Assembly (NCBI RefSeq): GCF_012396365.1
Contig: NZ_JAAXPG010000045.1
Coordinates: forward strand, 1-39,989
Direction: 5' to 3'
DNA length: 39,989 nucleotides
Source of the DNA: Nocardiopsis alborubida
GTDB lineage: Bacteria > Actinomycetota > Actinomycetes > Streptosporangiales > Streptosporangiaceae
Part shown: piece after piece, positions 23,288 through 31,044 of the stretch
Layout: each line of letters starts with the position of its first letter
Position numbering within the stretch: position 1 is the first letter of the stretch
Made by a program: the position numbers and the translations under genes
The notes under the pieces: model-generated
Told to the model about the DNA's origin: nothing
Database searches by the model: none
Seen by the model: only the letters and a program-made list of their open reading frames with translations

Positions 23288-25177
23288 GTGTCGCTGGGCG
23301 ACTCGGCGAGGCGGTGGCACGACACGGCCGGGCAGGCCCGGCAGGGCGCGTCCGGACACGCCGCCCGCGGGCTGCGCGTCGGACTGCTCGGGCAGTTCGG
23401 CGTCGAGATGGACGGGGTCCCGCTGCGTCTGCGCGGGGACAAGCGCCGTGCCCTGCTGGCCACACTCCTGCTCAACACCGGGCGCACCGTCCCCACCGCG
23501 CACCTCATCGAACGCGTCTGGGGGGCCTCGGCCTCCCCGTCCGCGCGCAGCGCCCTCCAGGTCCACGTCACCCGCGTGCGCGCCGTCCTCGACCAGCACT
23601 GCGGAACCCCGCTCATCACGGGCGGCGACGGCGGCTACCGGGTCGACCTCACCGAGGACCAGTGCGACCTGCTGCGCTTCCGCTCCCTGGTCCGCCGCGC
23701 CGACGGGGCCGCCGACCCCTCCGACCGCGCCGACCTGCTCATCAGCGCCCTGGGGCTGTGGCGGGGCCCCGTCCTGGCCGACGTCGTCAGCCCCGTCCTG
23801 CACGAGCGCGACGTCCCGCCCCTGAACGAGGAACTCCTCCGGACCGCCGAGGAGGGGTTCGGCGCCGCCCTGGCCCGGGGCGACCACGAGCGGGTGGCCG
23901 ACCAGATCGGCCCCATCGCCACCGACCACCCCGAGCGCGAACCCCTCATCCGCGTCCAGATGACCGCCCTCTACCGCTGCGGGCGGCCCAGCGAGGCCCT
24001 GCGCGTGTACGCCCGTACCCGCGACGCGCTGGCCGAGCACCTGGGAGCGGACCCGGGCCGCGAACTCCAGGAGACCTTCCACGGCGTCCTGCGCGGCGAC
24101 CTCGACCGGACAGCGCGCACCAGCGTCCCGCGCCAGCGCGCCTCCGTCGAGGAGCGCACCGGATCCCGGCCGCCTTCCCCGGCCGCCGGATCCCGCTCCG
24201 GGGCGGCCGGCGAGCCGGACACCGGCCCGGCCGCCGAACCGGACGCCCCGGCGGGGGAGGGGGAACGCGACGGCCGCGGCGGCGGCCCGGTCCACGCGCC
24301 CGACCGGGTGTCGGCCGCCCTCGCCCCGGCCGAGCTGCCCGCGGCGCCCTCCGTGCTGGTGGGGCGCGACGAGGCCTTGGCCGAGGTGGACCGGCTGGTG
24401 GACCCCTCCAGCACCGCCCCCGGCAGCGCGCTGGTGCGCGGCCCCGCGGGCGCCGGAGCCAGCGCGCTCGCACTGAGCTGGGCCCACGCGGCCGCGCCGC
24501 ACTTCCCCGACGGACAGCTCTACGTCGACCTCCGCGGCGGCGACGGACACCCGCGCGACCCGGCCGAGGTGCTGCGCCGCCTGGTGCGCTCCCTGTCCAC
24601 CGGTACCCGCGGCACCGAGGCCATGGACGCCGACGAGGCCGCCGCGAGGTTCCGTACGCTGCTGGCGCACCGGCGCATCCTGCTGGTCCTGGACAACGCG
24701 GCCTCCGCACGCCAGGTGCGCCCCCTGCTCCCCGGCGGCGCCGGATGCGCGACCCTCGTCACCAGCCGCTACTGGCTGACCGACCTGCTGGTGCGCGACG
24801 GCCTGCGGGCCCTTCCCGTGGGACAGCTCCCTCCGGACGCGGCGGTGGACCTGCTGCGTGCGCGGGAGGGGCGGGACCGGCGCGCCGAGTCGGTGCTGCG
24901 CCGTCTCGCCCACGTCCTGGGGTACCTGCCCCTGCCGTTGCGCATGGCGGCGGTCTGGCTCGACGACACCCGGCCGGACCGGTCCGCCGCGGAACTGGTG
25001 CGCCGGTTGGAGGGGGTGGACCCGGCACGCGGGAGCACGCCCACGGCCCGGATGGCCGCCGTGCTGCGTGCCGGGCCCCGGGAGGGGCGACACGGCCGCG
25101 GGGAAGTACCGGCCGAGCCCCATCCTCCCGGCACCAGTGTCGACCAGGGATCTTACGTTCGGCTTTCACCCAGGTGA
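23288..25177 (+). CDS. SARP/AfsR-like regulator with degenerate P-loop
   Basis: The product (629 aa) has an OmpR-type winged helix (about 29-120: LRVGLLGQFGVEMDGVPLRLRGDKRRALLATLLLNTGRTVPTAHLIERVWG), a bacterial transcriptional activation domain (about 125-270, ending HLGADPGRELQETFHGVL), a Pro/Gly/Ala-rich linker, and an NB-ARC-like region from residue 355. The P-loop reads GPAGAGAS (385-392): the Walker A lysine is alanine. Walker B RILLVLDNA (462-470) and the TSR sensor remain. It ends soon after the ARC part, lacking the TPR domain of full AfsR proteins. GTG at 23288 has AAGGGGGA at 23273-23280. It diverges from rpiR; targets are unknown. Confidence 0.87.
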   Translation: MSLGDSARRWHDTAGQARQGASGHAARGLRVGLLGQFGVEMDGVPLRLRGDKRRALLATLLLNTGRTVPTAHLIERVWGASASPSARSALQVHVTRVRAVLDQHCGTPLITGGDGGYRVDLTEDQCDLLRFRSLVRRADGAADPSDRADLLISALGLWRGPVLADVVSPVLHERDVPPLNEELLRTAEEGFGAALARGDHERVADQIGPIATDHPEREPLIRVQMTALYRCGRPSEALRVYARTRDALAEHLGADPGRELQETFHGVLRGDLDRTARTSVPRQRASVEERTGSRPPSPAAGSRSGAAGEPDTGPAAEPDAPAGEGERDGRGGGPVHAPDRVSAALAPAELPAAPSVLVGRDEALAEVDRLVDPSSTAPGSALVRGPAGAGASALALSWAHAAAPHFPDGQLYVDLRGGDGHPRDPAEVLRRLVRSLSTGTRGTEAMDADEAAARFRTLLAHRRILLVLDNAASARQVRPLLPGGAGCATLVTSRYWLTDLLVRDGLRALPVGQLPPDAAVDLLRAREGRDRRAESVLRRLAHVLGYLPLPLRMAAVWLDDTRPDRSAAELVRRLEGVDPARGSTPTARMAAVLRAGPREGRHGRGEVPAEPHPPGTSVDQGSYVRLSPR

Positions 25178-25322
25178 GAAGTGGCCGCCTGCGGGGGACA
25201 CGGAGTACGCGCCGCGTCGCCCGGTGCGGTCCCCGCAGGTGCGCGGCCGGGGGAGGACCAAGAGCGTGTAGCGAAAAGGGTTAGATATACCCACGGGGGT
25301 CCTCATCACTCCCATGAGTCGC

Positions 25323-25328
25323 TAGGGT
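25323..25328 (+). promoter_or_regulatory. Candidate -10 element, leaderless transcript
   Basis: TAGGGT lies 7 nt before the ATG at 25336, and no Shine-Dalgarno sequence intervenes. Confidence 0.45.
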
Positions 25329-25335
25329 CAACCCC

Positions 25336-25521
25336 ATGACACAGAACAACGATCCCAACCTGGACCCGGCGGGAACCACGCAGCACTTCCGCCGCTTCGT
25401 CGACGAGAACCCGAACACCGAGGAGCCCGCGCGCCGCCCGGTCATGCCGATCGTGCTGGCGGTCGTCGGCGCGGTCCTGCTCATCGCCGTGATCGTCGCG
25501 CTGTTCCTGGCCTTCGCCTAG
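25336..25521 (+). CDS. Small single-pass membrane protein, 61 aa
   Basis: I do not recognise a family. A polar N-terminus of about 37 residues (MTQNNDPNLDPAGTTQHFRR) precedes one hydrophobic helix (about 38-60, MPIVLAVVGAVLLIAVIVALFLAFA) that runs to the C-terminus. This is the topology of a tail-anchored protein with a cytoplasmic N-terminus. It stands alone between the SARP-like regulator and tRNA-Lys. The -10-like TAGGGT close to the ATG supports a real, leaderless gene. Confidence 0.7.
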   Translation: MTQNNDPNLDPAGTTQHFRRFVDENPNTEEPARRPVMPIVLAVVGAVLLIAVIVALFLAFA

Positions 25522-25656
25522 GCCCTCCGGGCAAGGGACCGACGGAGGACCGGCACTCCCGCTGGTCCGTAACCGGTTCGCGGCCCTCCTGCGGTCCTGC
25601 TAGAGTTAACGACGTCGCCAGGGGCGGCCCACAGGGCCGGTACCGTGGCACGACAG

Positions 25657-25730
25657 GCGCCATTAGCTCAGTTGGTCAGAGCAGCTGACTCTTAATCAGC
25701 GGGTCCGGGGTTCGAGTCCCTGATGGCGCA
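25657..25730 (+). tRNA. tRNA-Lys (anticodon CTT), copy 1
   Basis: A 74-nt cloverleaf is visible. The acceptor stem is GCGCCAT with ATGGCGC and discriminator A. The D stem is GCTC/GAGC. The anticodon stem is GCTGA/TCAGC with loop CTCTTAA (anticodon CTT, reading AAG). The T arm contains TTCGAGT. CCA is not encoded. Copy 2 at 28963-29036 differs only at the 4-69 pair (C-G here). TAGAGT at about 25600 is a candidate -10 element. Confidence 0.97.
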
Positions 25731-25736
25731 CAGACA

Positions 25737-25777
25737 ACGGCCCCGGGTCGAAGGCACCGCCTTCCGCCCGGGGCCGT
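25737..25777 (+). terminator. Terminator of tRNA-Lys copy 1
   Basis: ACGGCCCCGGG (25737-25747) pairs with CCCGGGGCCGT (25767-25777), and inside it GAAGGC pairs with GCCTTC around ACC. It begins 7 bp after the tRNA. A 25-bp part (25752-25776) recurs at 28793-28817. Confidence 0.82.
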
Positions 25778-25997
25778 CGTGTTGCGTCCGGCCGCCCGGA
25801 GGGCGGACACGACCGCCCGTCCCGGCCGGCGGTGCACGGCGGGGTCCGGGCCGGAGCGGTGGCCGTCGCCGCCCCGGACGCGGACCCGAACCCTTCGCGG
25901 GGCGGGCCCCGAACGGCGCGGGGGTGGGGCTGGCCCCACCCCGGAGACGGCGTCCACGCGTAGTGATCCGCGGCCGCGGGGCCGGTTTGCTTGTCGC

Positions 25998-26396
25998 ATG
26001 CGAAAGATCACCACGACGAAGGCACGTCCGGCCGCGGCGGCACTCACCGCGGTCGCGGCGGTGAGCCTGCTGTCCGGCTGCGGCTGGCCCGACACCGCCC
26101 GGGCCGAACCGGACACGACCACCTTCCCCTTCGACGGCGACGTGCTCGACGTCGTCGCCGAAGGGACCCGCACCGACCTCGTCCCCACCGACCGCACCGA
26201 CGTCCGGGTGACCCGGTGGATCGACGCCTGGGGCGACCCCGGCGTCACCTCGACGTGGTCGCTGGAGGAGGGCACGCTCCGCCTCGAGAACTCCTGTAGC
26301 GGAGTCTGCGTCTACGAGGACCGGTTCCGGGTGGAGGTCCCGACCGGGGTGCGGGTCCTGCGCGACGGTGAGCCGACCGACCTGACCGGCCGGTGA
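25998..26396 (+). CDS. Putative lipoprotein upstream of an ABC exporter
   Basis: The product (132 aa) begins with a lipoprotein signal peptide: a basic MRKITTTKAR, a hydrophobic core and the lipobox LSGC with C28. The mature part is about 105 residues, beta-rich, with a C-S-G-V-C pair (near 99-103) and repeated short strands such as LDVVAEGTRTDLVPTDRTDVRVTRWIDAW. The pattern is reminiscent of small adhesin-like, DUF4097-type beta proteins, but I cannot place it. The ABC ATPase gene starts 4 bp after its stop, so the two are co-transcribed. It may be an accessory or immunity component of the exporter. No clear ribosome site precedes the ATG. Confidence 0.78.
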   Translation: MRKITTTKARPAAAALTAVAAVSLLSGCGWPDTARAEPDTTTFPFDGDVLDVVAEGTRTDLVPTDRTDVRVTRWIDAWGDPGVTSTWSLEEGTLRLENSCSGVCVYEDRFRVEVPTGVRVLRDGEPTDLTGR

Positions 26397-26400
26397 GCCG

Positions 26401-27267
26401 GTGCTCGACCTCACCGACATCACCAAGGTCCACAGGGGCGGCCACCGCGCCGTCGACGGCGTCACCCTCAGCCTCCGACCGGGCGTGCTCGGGCTCCTCG
26501 GCCCCAACGGCGCGGGCAAGTCGACGCTGATGCGGATCATCGCCACGGCCGCCCGACCCACCCGCGGACGCGTCGTCTTCGAGGGGACCGACGTGACCGC
26601 GCGGCCGCACTCCCTGCGGCGGACCCTCGGCTACCTTCCGCAGGACTTCGGCTTCTACCCGAACCTGACCGCCCGCGAGTTCCTGTCCTACCTCGCCGCG
26701 GCGAAGGGGATGGGCGCCCGCGCGGCCCGCACCCGCATCGGCGAACTGCTGGAGTTCGTCGCACTCGACGGCGCGGCCGACCGGCGCCTGGGCACCTACT
26801 CCGGCGGCATGGTGCGGCGGGTGGGCATCGTCCAGGCCCTGCTCAACGACCCGCGCGTGATCGTCATGGACGAACCGACCGTCGGCCTCGACCCAGAGGA
26901 GCGCGCCCGCTTCCACTCCCTGCTCAGCGACCTGGCCGCCGACCGGGTGGTCGTCCTGTCCACCCACATCGTCACCGACGTGGAGGCGGTCGCCACGGAC
27001 GTGGCCGTCGTGGTCGGCGGAAGCCTGGTCCGCCGCGGCCGTCCGGCCGACCTGGCGGGGCGGTTGGCCGGACGTGTGTGGGAGACGACCGCGGACCCCG
27101 CGGGCCTCGCCTCCCTGGAACGGGGCCACACCGTGGTCCGCGCCCTGCGCGACGGCGGCCGCGTCCGGGTCCGGCTCCTGTCCGAACAGCGGCCCACGGC
27201 CGACGCGGTGCCGGTGGCACCAGAGCTGGAGGACGCCTACCGGGCCGCCACGGGAGCGGTGCGATGA
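26401..27267 (+). CDS. ABC-2 type transporter ATP-binding protein
   Basis: The product (288 aa) is a cytoplasmic ATPase of an ABC-2 exporter. It has Walker A GPNGAGKS (34-41), Q-loop YLPQDFGFYPNLT (about 78-90), signature YSGGMVRR, Walker B VIVMDEPTVGLD and the H-loop VLSTHIVTD. The C-terminal 60 residues form the usual exporter-type extension ending LEDAYRA. The start GTG is 4 bp after the lipoprotein stop. The stop overlaps the permease ATG (ATGA), so the two subunits are translationally coupled. The transported substrate cannot be read from sequence; export of a lipid, peptide or drug is possible. Confidence 0.93.
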   Translation: MLDLTDITKVHRGGHRAVDGVTLSLRPGVLGLLGPNGAGKSTLMRIIATAARPTRGRVVFEGTDVTARPHSLRRTLGYLPQDFGFYPNLTAREFLSYLAAAKGMGARAARTRIGELLEFVALDGAADRRLGTYSGGMVRRVGIVQALLNDPRVIVMDEPTVGLDPEERARFHSLLSDLAADRVVVLSTHIVTDVEAVATDVAVVVGGSLVRRGRPADLAGRLAGRVWETTADPAGLASLERGHTVVRALRDGGRVRVRLLSEQRPTADAVPVAPELEDAYRAATGAVR

Positions 27268-28751
27268 TCCCGCGGCTCGCGCTCGGCGACCTCCGGGAAC
27301 GGGTCCGCCGCCCCTCCTACGCCCTGACCCTGCTGGGCGCGGCCATGCTCGCCTACCTGGCCGTGCCCGCGGCCGACGGCCACTGGACCGTGGTCGATGC
27401 CGGGGGATACCGCGGGGTCCACGACATGGCCTACGTGGGAGCCGTGGTGGCCCTGGGCGGGGCGCTCTGGCTGGCACTCGGCGGTTTCTACGTCGTCCGC
27501 GGGGCGGTCGCCCGCGACCGGAGCACCGGGGTGGGCGGGGTGCTGGCCGTCACGCCGCTGCGGTCGCTGGGCTACCTCGCCGGCAAACTCCTCAGCAACG
27601 TCGCGGTCCTGCTGACGATGGTCGCGGTGCTGGTCGCGGTCGCCCTGGTGATGTGGTGGACACGCGGTGAGGACACCGCCGTCGACCCGGTGGGACTGCT
27701 CCTGCCCTTCCTGGTAATCACGGTCCCCGTCGTGGTCGCGGTCGCTGCGGTGGCGCTGCTGTTCGACACCGTTCCAGGGTTGCGCGGCGGGTTCGCCAAC
27801 ATCCTCTGGATCCCGGTCTGGGCGATCGTGGTGCTGGGCAGCCAGAGCGGCCGGGCGCCGTTCGGCGGCATCGGCGTCCAGACGCTCGCCGACCCCTTCA
27901 GAGCCGGCATGGAACGGGCCGGGACCGCGGCCGAGGGGGAGTTCAGCCTCGGGTTCACCAGGGTGGACGAACCCCTCGTCCCGGTCCCGTGGGAGGGGTT
28001 GGCCGTCGACGGGGCCTTCCTGGCCGAGCGGCTGCTCATCACGGCCGGTGCCGTCGTCCTGGCACTGGTGCCCGCCGCGTGGTTCCGTGTGCGCGGCACG
28101 ACACGATCCGTACCCCACCGCAGGGCCGGGGCGGTGCCGGGCGTCCGCGCCGTCCGCGTGCCCGTGCCCCGCGGCCTGGTCGCGGCGGAGCTGTGGATCC
28201 TGCTCTCCGGAGTGTCGGTGTGGTGGTGGCTCGGGGCGGTGGCGCTCGGCGCGGCGGGACTGCTGCTCCCCGTGGAGGCGGTGCGGGCGGTCGTGCTCCC
28301 CGCCTGCTGGATCTGGCCGGTGCTGGTGTGGGCCCGCGTCTCGACCGTCCAGGTCGGCACGGGTGTGGAGGCGCTGCTCGCCGCCTACCCCGGCCCGGTA
28401 CGCCGCCAACTGGCGGGGTGGGCGGCCGGTGTCCTGCTCGCCGTGCTCTTCGGCGCCGGCCCGCTGGTGCGGCTGGCGGCCGCCGGTGACACCGCCTCCG
28501 TCGCCGCCTGGTGCGCCGGAGCGGTGTTCGTCCCGGCCCTGGCCGCGGCGCTGGGGGCGCTGAGCCGTACCCCGACGCTGTTCCAGGCGCTGTATCCGAT
28601 GCTGTGGTACCTGGCCGTCAACGGCGTCGCCGCCGCCGACCTCATGGGTATGACCGGCCGGGGTCCGGCCGCCGCGCTGGTGGCAGCGGTGGGCGTTCTC
28701 CTGCTCGCGGTCGCCCTGTTCGCCGGGCGGGCACGCCGGCTGAGCGCCTGA
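27264..28751 (+). CDS. ABC-2 type transporter permease
   Basis: The product (495 aa) is polytopic with about ten to twelve hydrophobic segments, for example YALTLLGAAMLAYLAVPA, YVGAVVALGGALWLALGGFYVV, LLPFLVITVPVVVAVAAVALLF, LLITAGAVVLALVPAAWF, VWWWLGAVALGAAGLLLP and AALVAAVGVLLLAVALFAG. The charged motif RDRSTGVGGVLAVTPLRSLGYLAGKLLSN (about 77-105) resembles the coupling region of ABC-2 permeases. It seems to contain two repeated halves, giving a single-chain transmembrane unit. ATG at 27264 overlaps the ATPase stop and has GGGAG upstream. It ends 42 bp before the duplicated hairpin sequence. Confidence 0.9.
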   Translation: MIPRLALGDLRERVRRPSYALTLLGAAMLAYLAVPAADGHWTVVDAGGYRGVHDMAYVGAVVALGGALWLALGGFYVVRGAVARDRSTGVGGVLAVTPLRSLGYLAGKLLSNVAVLLTMVAVLVAVALVMWWTRGEDTAVDPVGLLLPFLVITVPVVVAVAAVALLFDTVPGLRGGFANILWIPVWAIVVLGSQSGRAPFGGIGVQTLADPFRAGMERAGTAAEGEFSLGFTRVDEPLVPVPWEGLAVDGAFLAERLLITAGAVVLALVPAAWFRVRGTTRSVPHRRAGAVPGVRAVRVPVPRGLVAAELWILLSGVSVWWWLGAVALGAAGLLLPVEAVRAVVLPACWIWPVLVWARVSTVQVGTGVEALLAAYPGPVRRQLAGWAAGVLLAVLFGAGPLVRLAAAGDTASVAAWCAGAVFVPALAAALGALSRTPTLFQALYPMLWYLAVNGVAAADLMGMTGRGPAAALVAAVGVLLLAVALFAGRARRLSA

Positions 28752-28783
28752 GGCCGGAGCGGCGTCCGCCGCGTCCGCGCCGC

Positions 28784-28817
28784 CCCGGCCGGAGGCACCG
28801 TCTTCCGCCCGGGGCCG
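28784..28817 (+). repeat. Near copy of the tRNA-Lys terminator after the ABC permease
   Basis: Bases 28793-28817 match 25752-25776 at 24 of 25 positions (shared core CTTCCGCCCGGGGCCG). With the preceding CCCCGG it can still fold as a weaker hairpin, so it may terminate the ABC operon. The two copies flank the lipoprotein-exporter module as a direct repeat. Confidence 0.75.
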
Positions 28818-28962
28818 CCTGGTCGTCCGGGACCAGCGCGCCGTCCGGGGGAGGCCCGCGGTGGCGTGCCCCACATCGTGCGGTTCGCGGCGCGGGGCAC
28901 TCCGCCGGTCGGGTAGAGTTGTCCGTGTCGCCGCGGCCGAAAGGCAGGACGGTGAACAGCAG

Positions 28963-29036
28963 GCGTCATTAGCTCAGTTGGTCAGAGCAGCTGACTCTTA
29001 ATCAGCGGGTCCGGGGTTCGAGTCCCTGATGACGCA
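28963..29036 (+). tRNA. tRNA-Lys (anticodon CTT), copy 2
   Basis: This 74-nt tRNA is identical to the copy at 25657-25730 except for pair 4-69 of the acceptor stem. GCGTCAT pairs with ATGACGC, giving U-A instead of C-G. The anticodon loop CTCTTAA, T arm and discriminator A are unchanged. CCA is not encoded. GTAGAGTT at about 28912-28919 is a candidate -10 region like that of copy 1. Confidence 0.97.
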
Positions 29037-29043
29037 CACGAGG

Positions 29044-29077
29044 CGAGGGCCCCGGTCGGAAACGACCGGGGCCCTCG
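29044..29077 (+). terminator. Terminator of tRNA-Lys copy 2
   Basis: A perfect 15-bp stem (29044-29058 with 29063-29077) closes a GAAA tetraloop. It is followed by TGCTTTCC and starts 8 bp after the tRNA. The sequence is unlike the terminator of copy 1. Confidence 0.88.
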
Positions 29078-29485
29078 TGCTTTCCACGGGAACCCCTGTC
29101 CTTTCCGGGAGGCCCTGCCGCACTCCCTCGCCGGCCGTGCGCCTCCCCGAACGCGGTCACCTTCCGCGTTTCACCGGAAGCCCTCCGTCGCCCTTCTGGA
29201 ATCCCGTCCTGGAATTCGCGTGCGCACGCGTGTCACTTTCCGTGACCGTGCGGGCGGAGGCGCGGCTCCGGAAAATGTCATAGGTCTGTGATGTGCTGCT
29301 TCGCGTTCGCGGCATCCCACAGGGGTGAGGCAAGGGAAGGCCCGTGGACGCACAGCGTGACGAACCGCAACCTTCCTGTCGTTTTCGCAGATGAGATTGA
29401 CATAAACCCCCAGGTAGTGAATTGTTACCTTCTCGCCGCCTCTCTCAGGACGGCGAGTCCCGTGCATATGTTTCGGAGTATCCCC
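29078..29485 (+). other. Intergenic region upstream of the lipoprotein array
   Basis: About 400 bp lie between the tRNA terminator and the first septum-formation lipoprotein. No gene is supported. It holds a small inverted repeat GTCAC-TTTCC-GTGAC (29232-29246) and, near its end, an AT-rich promoter with a consensus -35 (29397-29402). Confidence 0.6.
29397..29425 (+). promoter_or_regulatory. Candidate sigma-70-type promoter of the lipoprotein array
   Basis: TTGACA (29397-29402) is a perfect consensus -35. At 17-bp spacing the -10 would be AATTGT (29420-29425). The surrounding AT-rich context and the position about 60 bp before the ATG at 29486 support it. Confidence 0.6.
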
Positions 29486-29977
29486 ATGTCGAATTTCTCC
29501 CCCATCCTGCGTACCGCCGGCATCTCGGTGCTCGCCGCGGGCAGCGTGTTCGCCCTCAGCGGCTGTGGTGCCCTCATGTCCGTCATGGGTGCCGGCAACG
29601 TGATGGACCTCAACGTCGGCGAGTGCTTCGTCGAGGAGGAGATGAACGCCGCGCTCGTCAGCGGCGAGGTCAGCAACATCCCGCTGGTGGACTGCGCAGA
29701 GGAGCACGACTCGGAGTTCTTCTTCGCCTACGACATGACCGAGGGCGAGTACCCCGGCGTGGAGGCGACCGAGAGCCAGGCCGAGGAGCTCTGCACCGGC
29801 GAGAACTTCACCAACTTCATCGGAGTCTCCTACGCCGAGTCGGAGATCTACGCGGGCCACATCTACCCCACCCAGGAGACCTGGGACCAGTTCAACGACC
29901 GCGAGATCATCTGCTACGCGACCACCTCCTTCTCCGGCGAGATGGTCACCGGCACCCTTGAGGGCGCCAACCGCTGA
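29486..29977 (+). CDS. Septum-formation family lipoprotein, copy 1
   Basis: The product (163 aa) has a lipoprotein signal peptide with lipobox LSGC (C27) and a mature domain like the septum-formation domain family: DLNVGECFVEEEMN, NIPLVDCAEEHDSEFFFAYDM, ELCTGENFTNFIGVSYAES, DREIICYATT. Four cysteines after the lipidated one probably form two disulfides. ATG at 29486 has GGAG 7 nt upstream; the upstream in-frame ATGs lack one. It lacks the Pro/Thr/Glu linker of copies 2 and 3. The family name comes from an actinobacterial septation-linked protein; whether these act in division is unknown. It is first of three tandem paralogs. Confidence 0.85.
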   Translation: MSNFSPILRTAGISVLAAGSVFALSGCGALMSVMGAGNVMDLNVGECFVEEEMNAALVSGEVSNIPLVDCAEEHDSEFFFAYDMTEGEYPGVEATESQAEELCTGENFTNFIGVSYAESEIYAGHIYPTQETWDQFNDREIICYATTSFSGEMVTGTLEGANR

Positions 29978-30105
29978 GCGTCCCCCGGCCAGCGCAGGCC
30001 CTGCCCCGCCTTCGCCCCCCGGCCGCCCGAGCGGCCTCCACCCCCACCCCTTTCCACCTGCGGCGACAAGCGTCGCTCGGTGTCCGGGGCCCTCGATCCG
30101 ACGGG

Positions 30106-30120
30106 TCCGGACCCGGGATG
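30106..30120 (+). repeat. Spacer motif upstream of copy 2
   Basis: TCCGGACCCGGGATG recurs with small changes at 30940-30954 (TCCGGACCTGGGACA) and 31742-31756 (TCCGATCCTGGGATG). These are equivalent positions in the spacers after each lipoprotein gene. It may be a promoter or processing element, or simply part of the duplicated unit. Confidence 0.55.
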
Positions 30121-30213
30121 ACGACGTCCGCGGACCCCGTGCACCCGGACAGGTGGCGCCGATTCCGTCCCCCCGCGTCGGCATCAGTACCCAACGATCC
30201 AGTGGAGTTCCCC

Positions 30214-30834
30214 ATGTTGTCCGAAACGCGCCGTCCCCTGTTCGGCCGTGTCGTCCTGGGAACCCTGGCCGTCGGCGCCACCCTGGTGGCCACGACGGCC
30301 TGCGGTTCGCTTCCCCTGCTGCCCCCCGCCCTCCAGGGCGGTGGGGAGACCATCGCCCCCGAGCCCACGGACGCCGAGGCGCCGACCGAGTCCACGGAGA
30401 CCGCCGAGCCGGTGGAGACCGAGACCACCGAGCCCGTCGCTCCGGGGGACAGCGACGTGTTCTCCCTCAACGTCGGTGACTGCTTCGTCGAGGAGGAGAT
30501 GAACACCGCGCTGTTCAGCGACGGGATCAGCGAGGTCCCGCTGGTGGACTGCTCCCAGGAGCACGACTCGGAGTTCTTCTACTCCCACCAGATGACCGAC
30601 GCCGAGTACCCCGGCCAGGACGAGACGATGAGCCAGGCCGAGGAGATCTGCACCGGCGAGGAGTTCACCAGCTTCATCGGTGTCGACTACGCCCACTCGG
30701 AGATCTACGCGGGCCACCTCTACCCGACCCAGCAGAGCTGGGACATGATCGGTGACCGCGAGATCATCTGCTACGCGACCACCTCCAACACGGGCGAGAC
30801 GGTCACCGGCACCCTTGAGGGCGCCAACCGCTGA
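30214..30834 (+). CDS. Septum-formation family lipoprotein, copy 2
   Basis: The product (206 aa) has a signal peptide ending in VATTAC (C30), a slightly unusual lipobox because threonine occupies the -3 position. A Pro/Glu/Thr-rich linker (about 38-88, with TESTETAEPVETETTEP) follows, then the four-cysteine domain: NVGDCFVEEEMN, VPLVDCSQEHDSEFFYSHQM, EICTGEEFTSFIGVDYAHSEIYAGHLYP, DREIICYATT. ATG at 30214 has GGAG upstream. Bases 30193-30387 are identical to 31024-31218 of copy 3. The VEEEMN segment resembles copy 1 instead, so the gene is a mosaic. The spacing to its neighbours (236 and 210 bp) suggests separate promoters. Confidence 0.86.
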   Translation: MLSETRRPLFGRVVLGTLAVGATLVATTACGSLPLLPPALQGGGETIAPEPTDAEAPTESTETAEPVETETTEPVAPGDSDVFSLNVGDCFVEEEMNTALFSDGISEVPLVDCSQEHDSEFFYSHQMTDAEYPGQDETMSQAEEICTGEEFTSFIGVDYAHSEIYAGHLYPTQQSWDMIGDREIICYATTSNTGETVTGTLEGANR

Positions 30835-31044
30835 GCACCGGGGACCGCAGGGCCCTGTCCCCACTCCGCCTTCCCCCGCTGCTCCCACCTGAGGCAACAC
30901 GCGTCACGCGGTGCCCAGAACGCAACAGAACCTGTTTCTTCCGGACCTGGGACAAAACCTTCTTCACGCCCCGGGCATCTGGATATGTGTCGCCGATTCC
31001 GTCCCCCATCGGCATCAGTACCGAACGATCCAGTGGAGTTCCCC

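Noticed and set aside
23090..25123. Long minus-strand extension of rpiR (1006-aa frame)
   Set aside because: It lies antisense to the SARP-like gene and has shadow composition; the RpiR homology begins just after the ATG at 23089.
25657..29036. Integrative element bounded by tRNA genes
   Set aside because: No integrase, excisionase or phage genes, and the genes between look like ordinary chromosomal ones; only the repeat evidence was kept as a finding.
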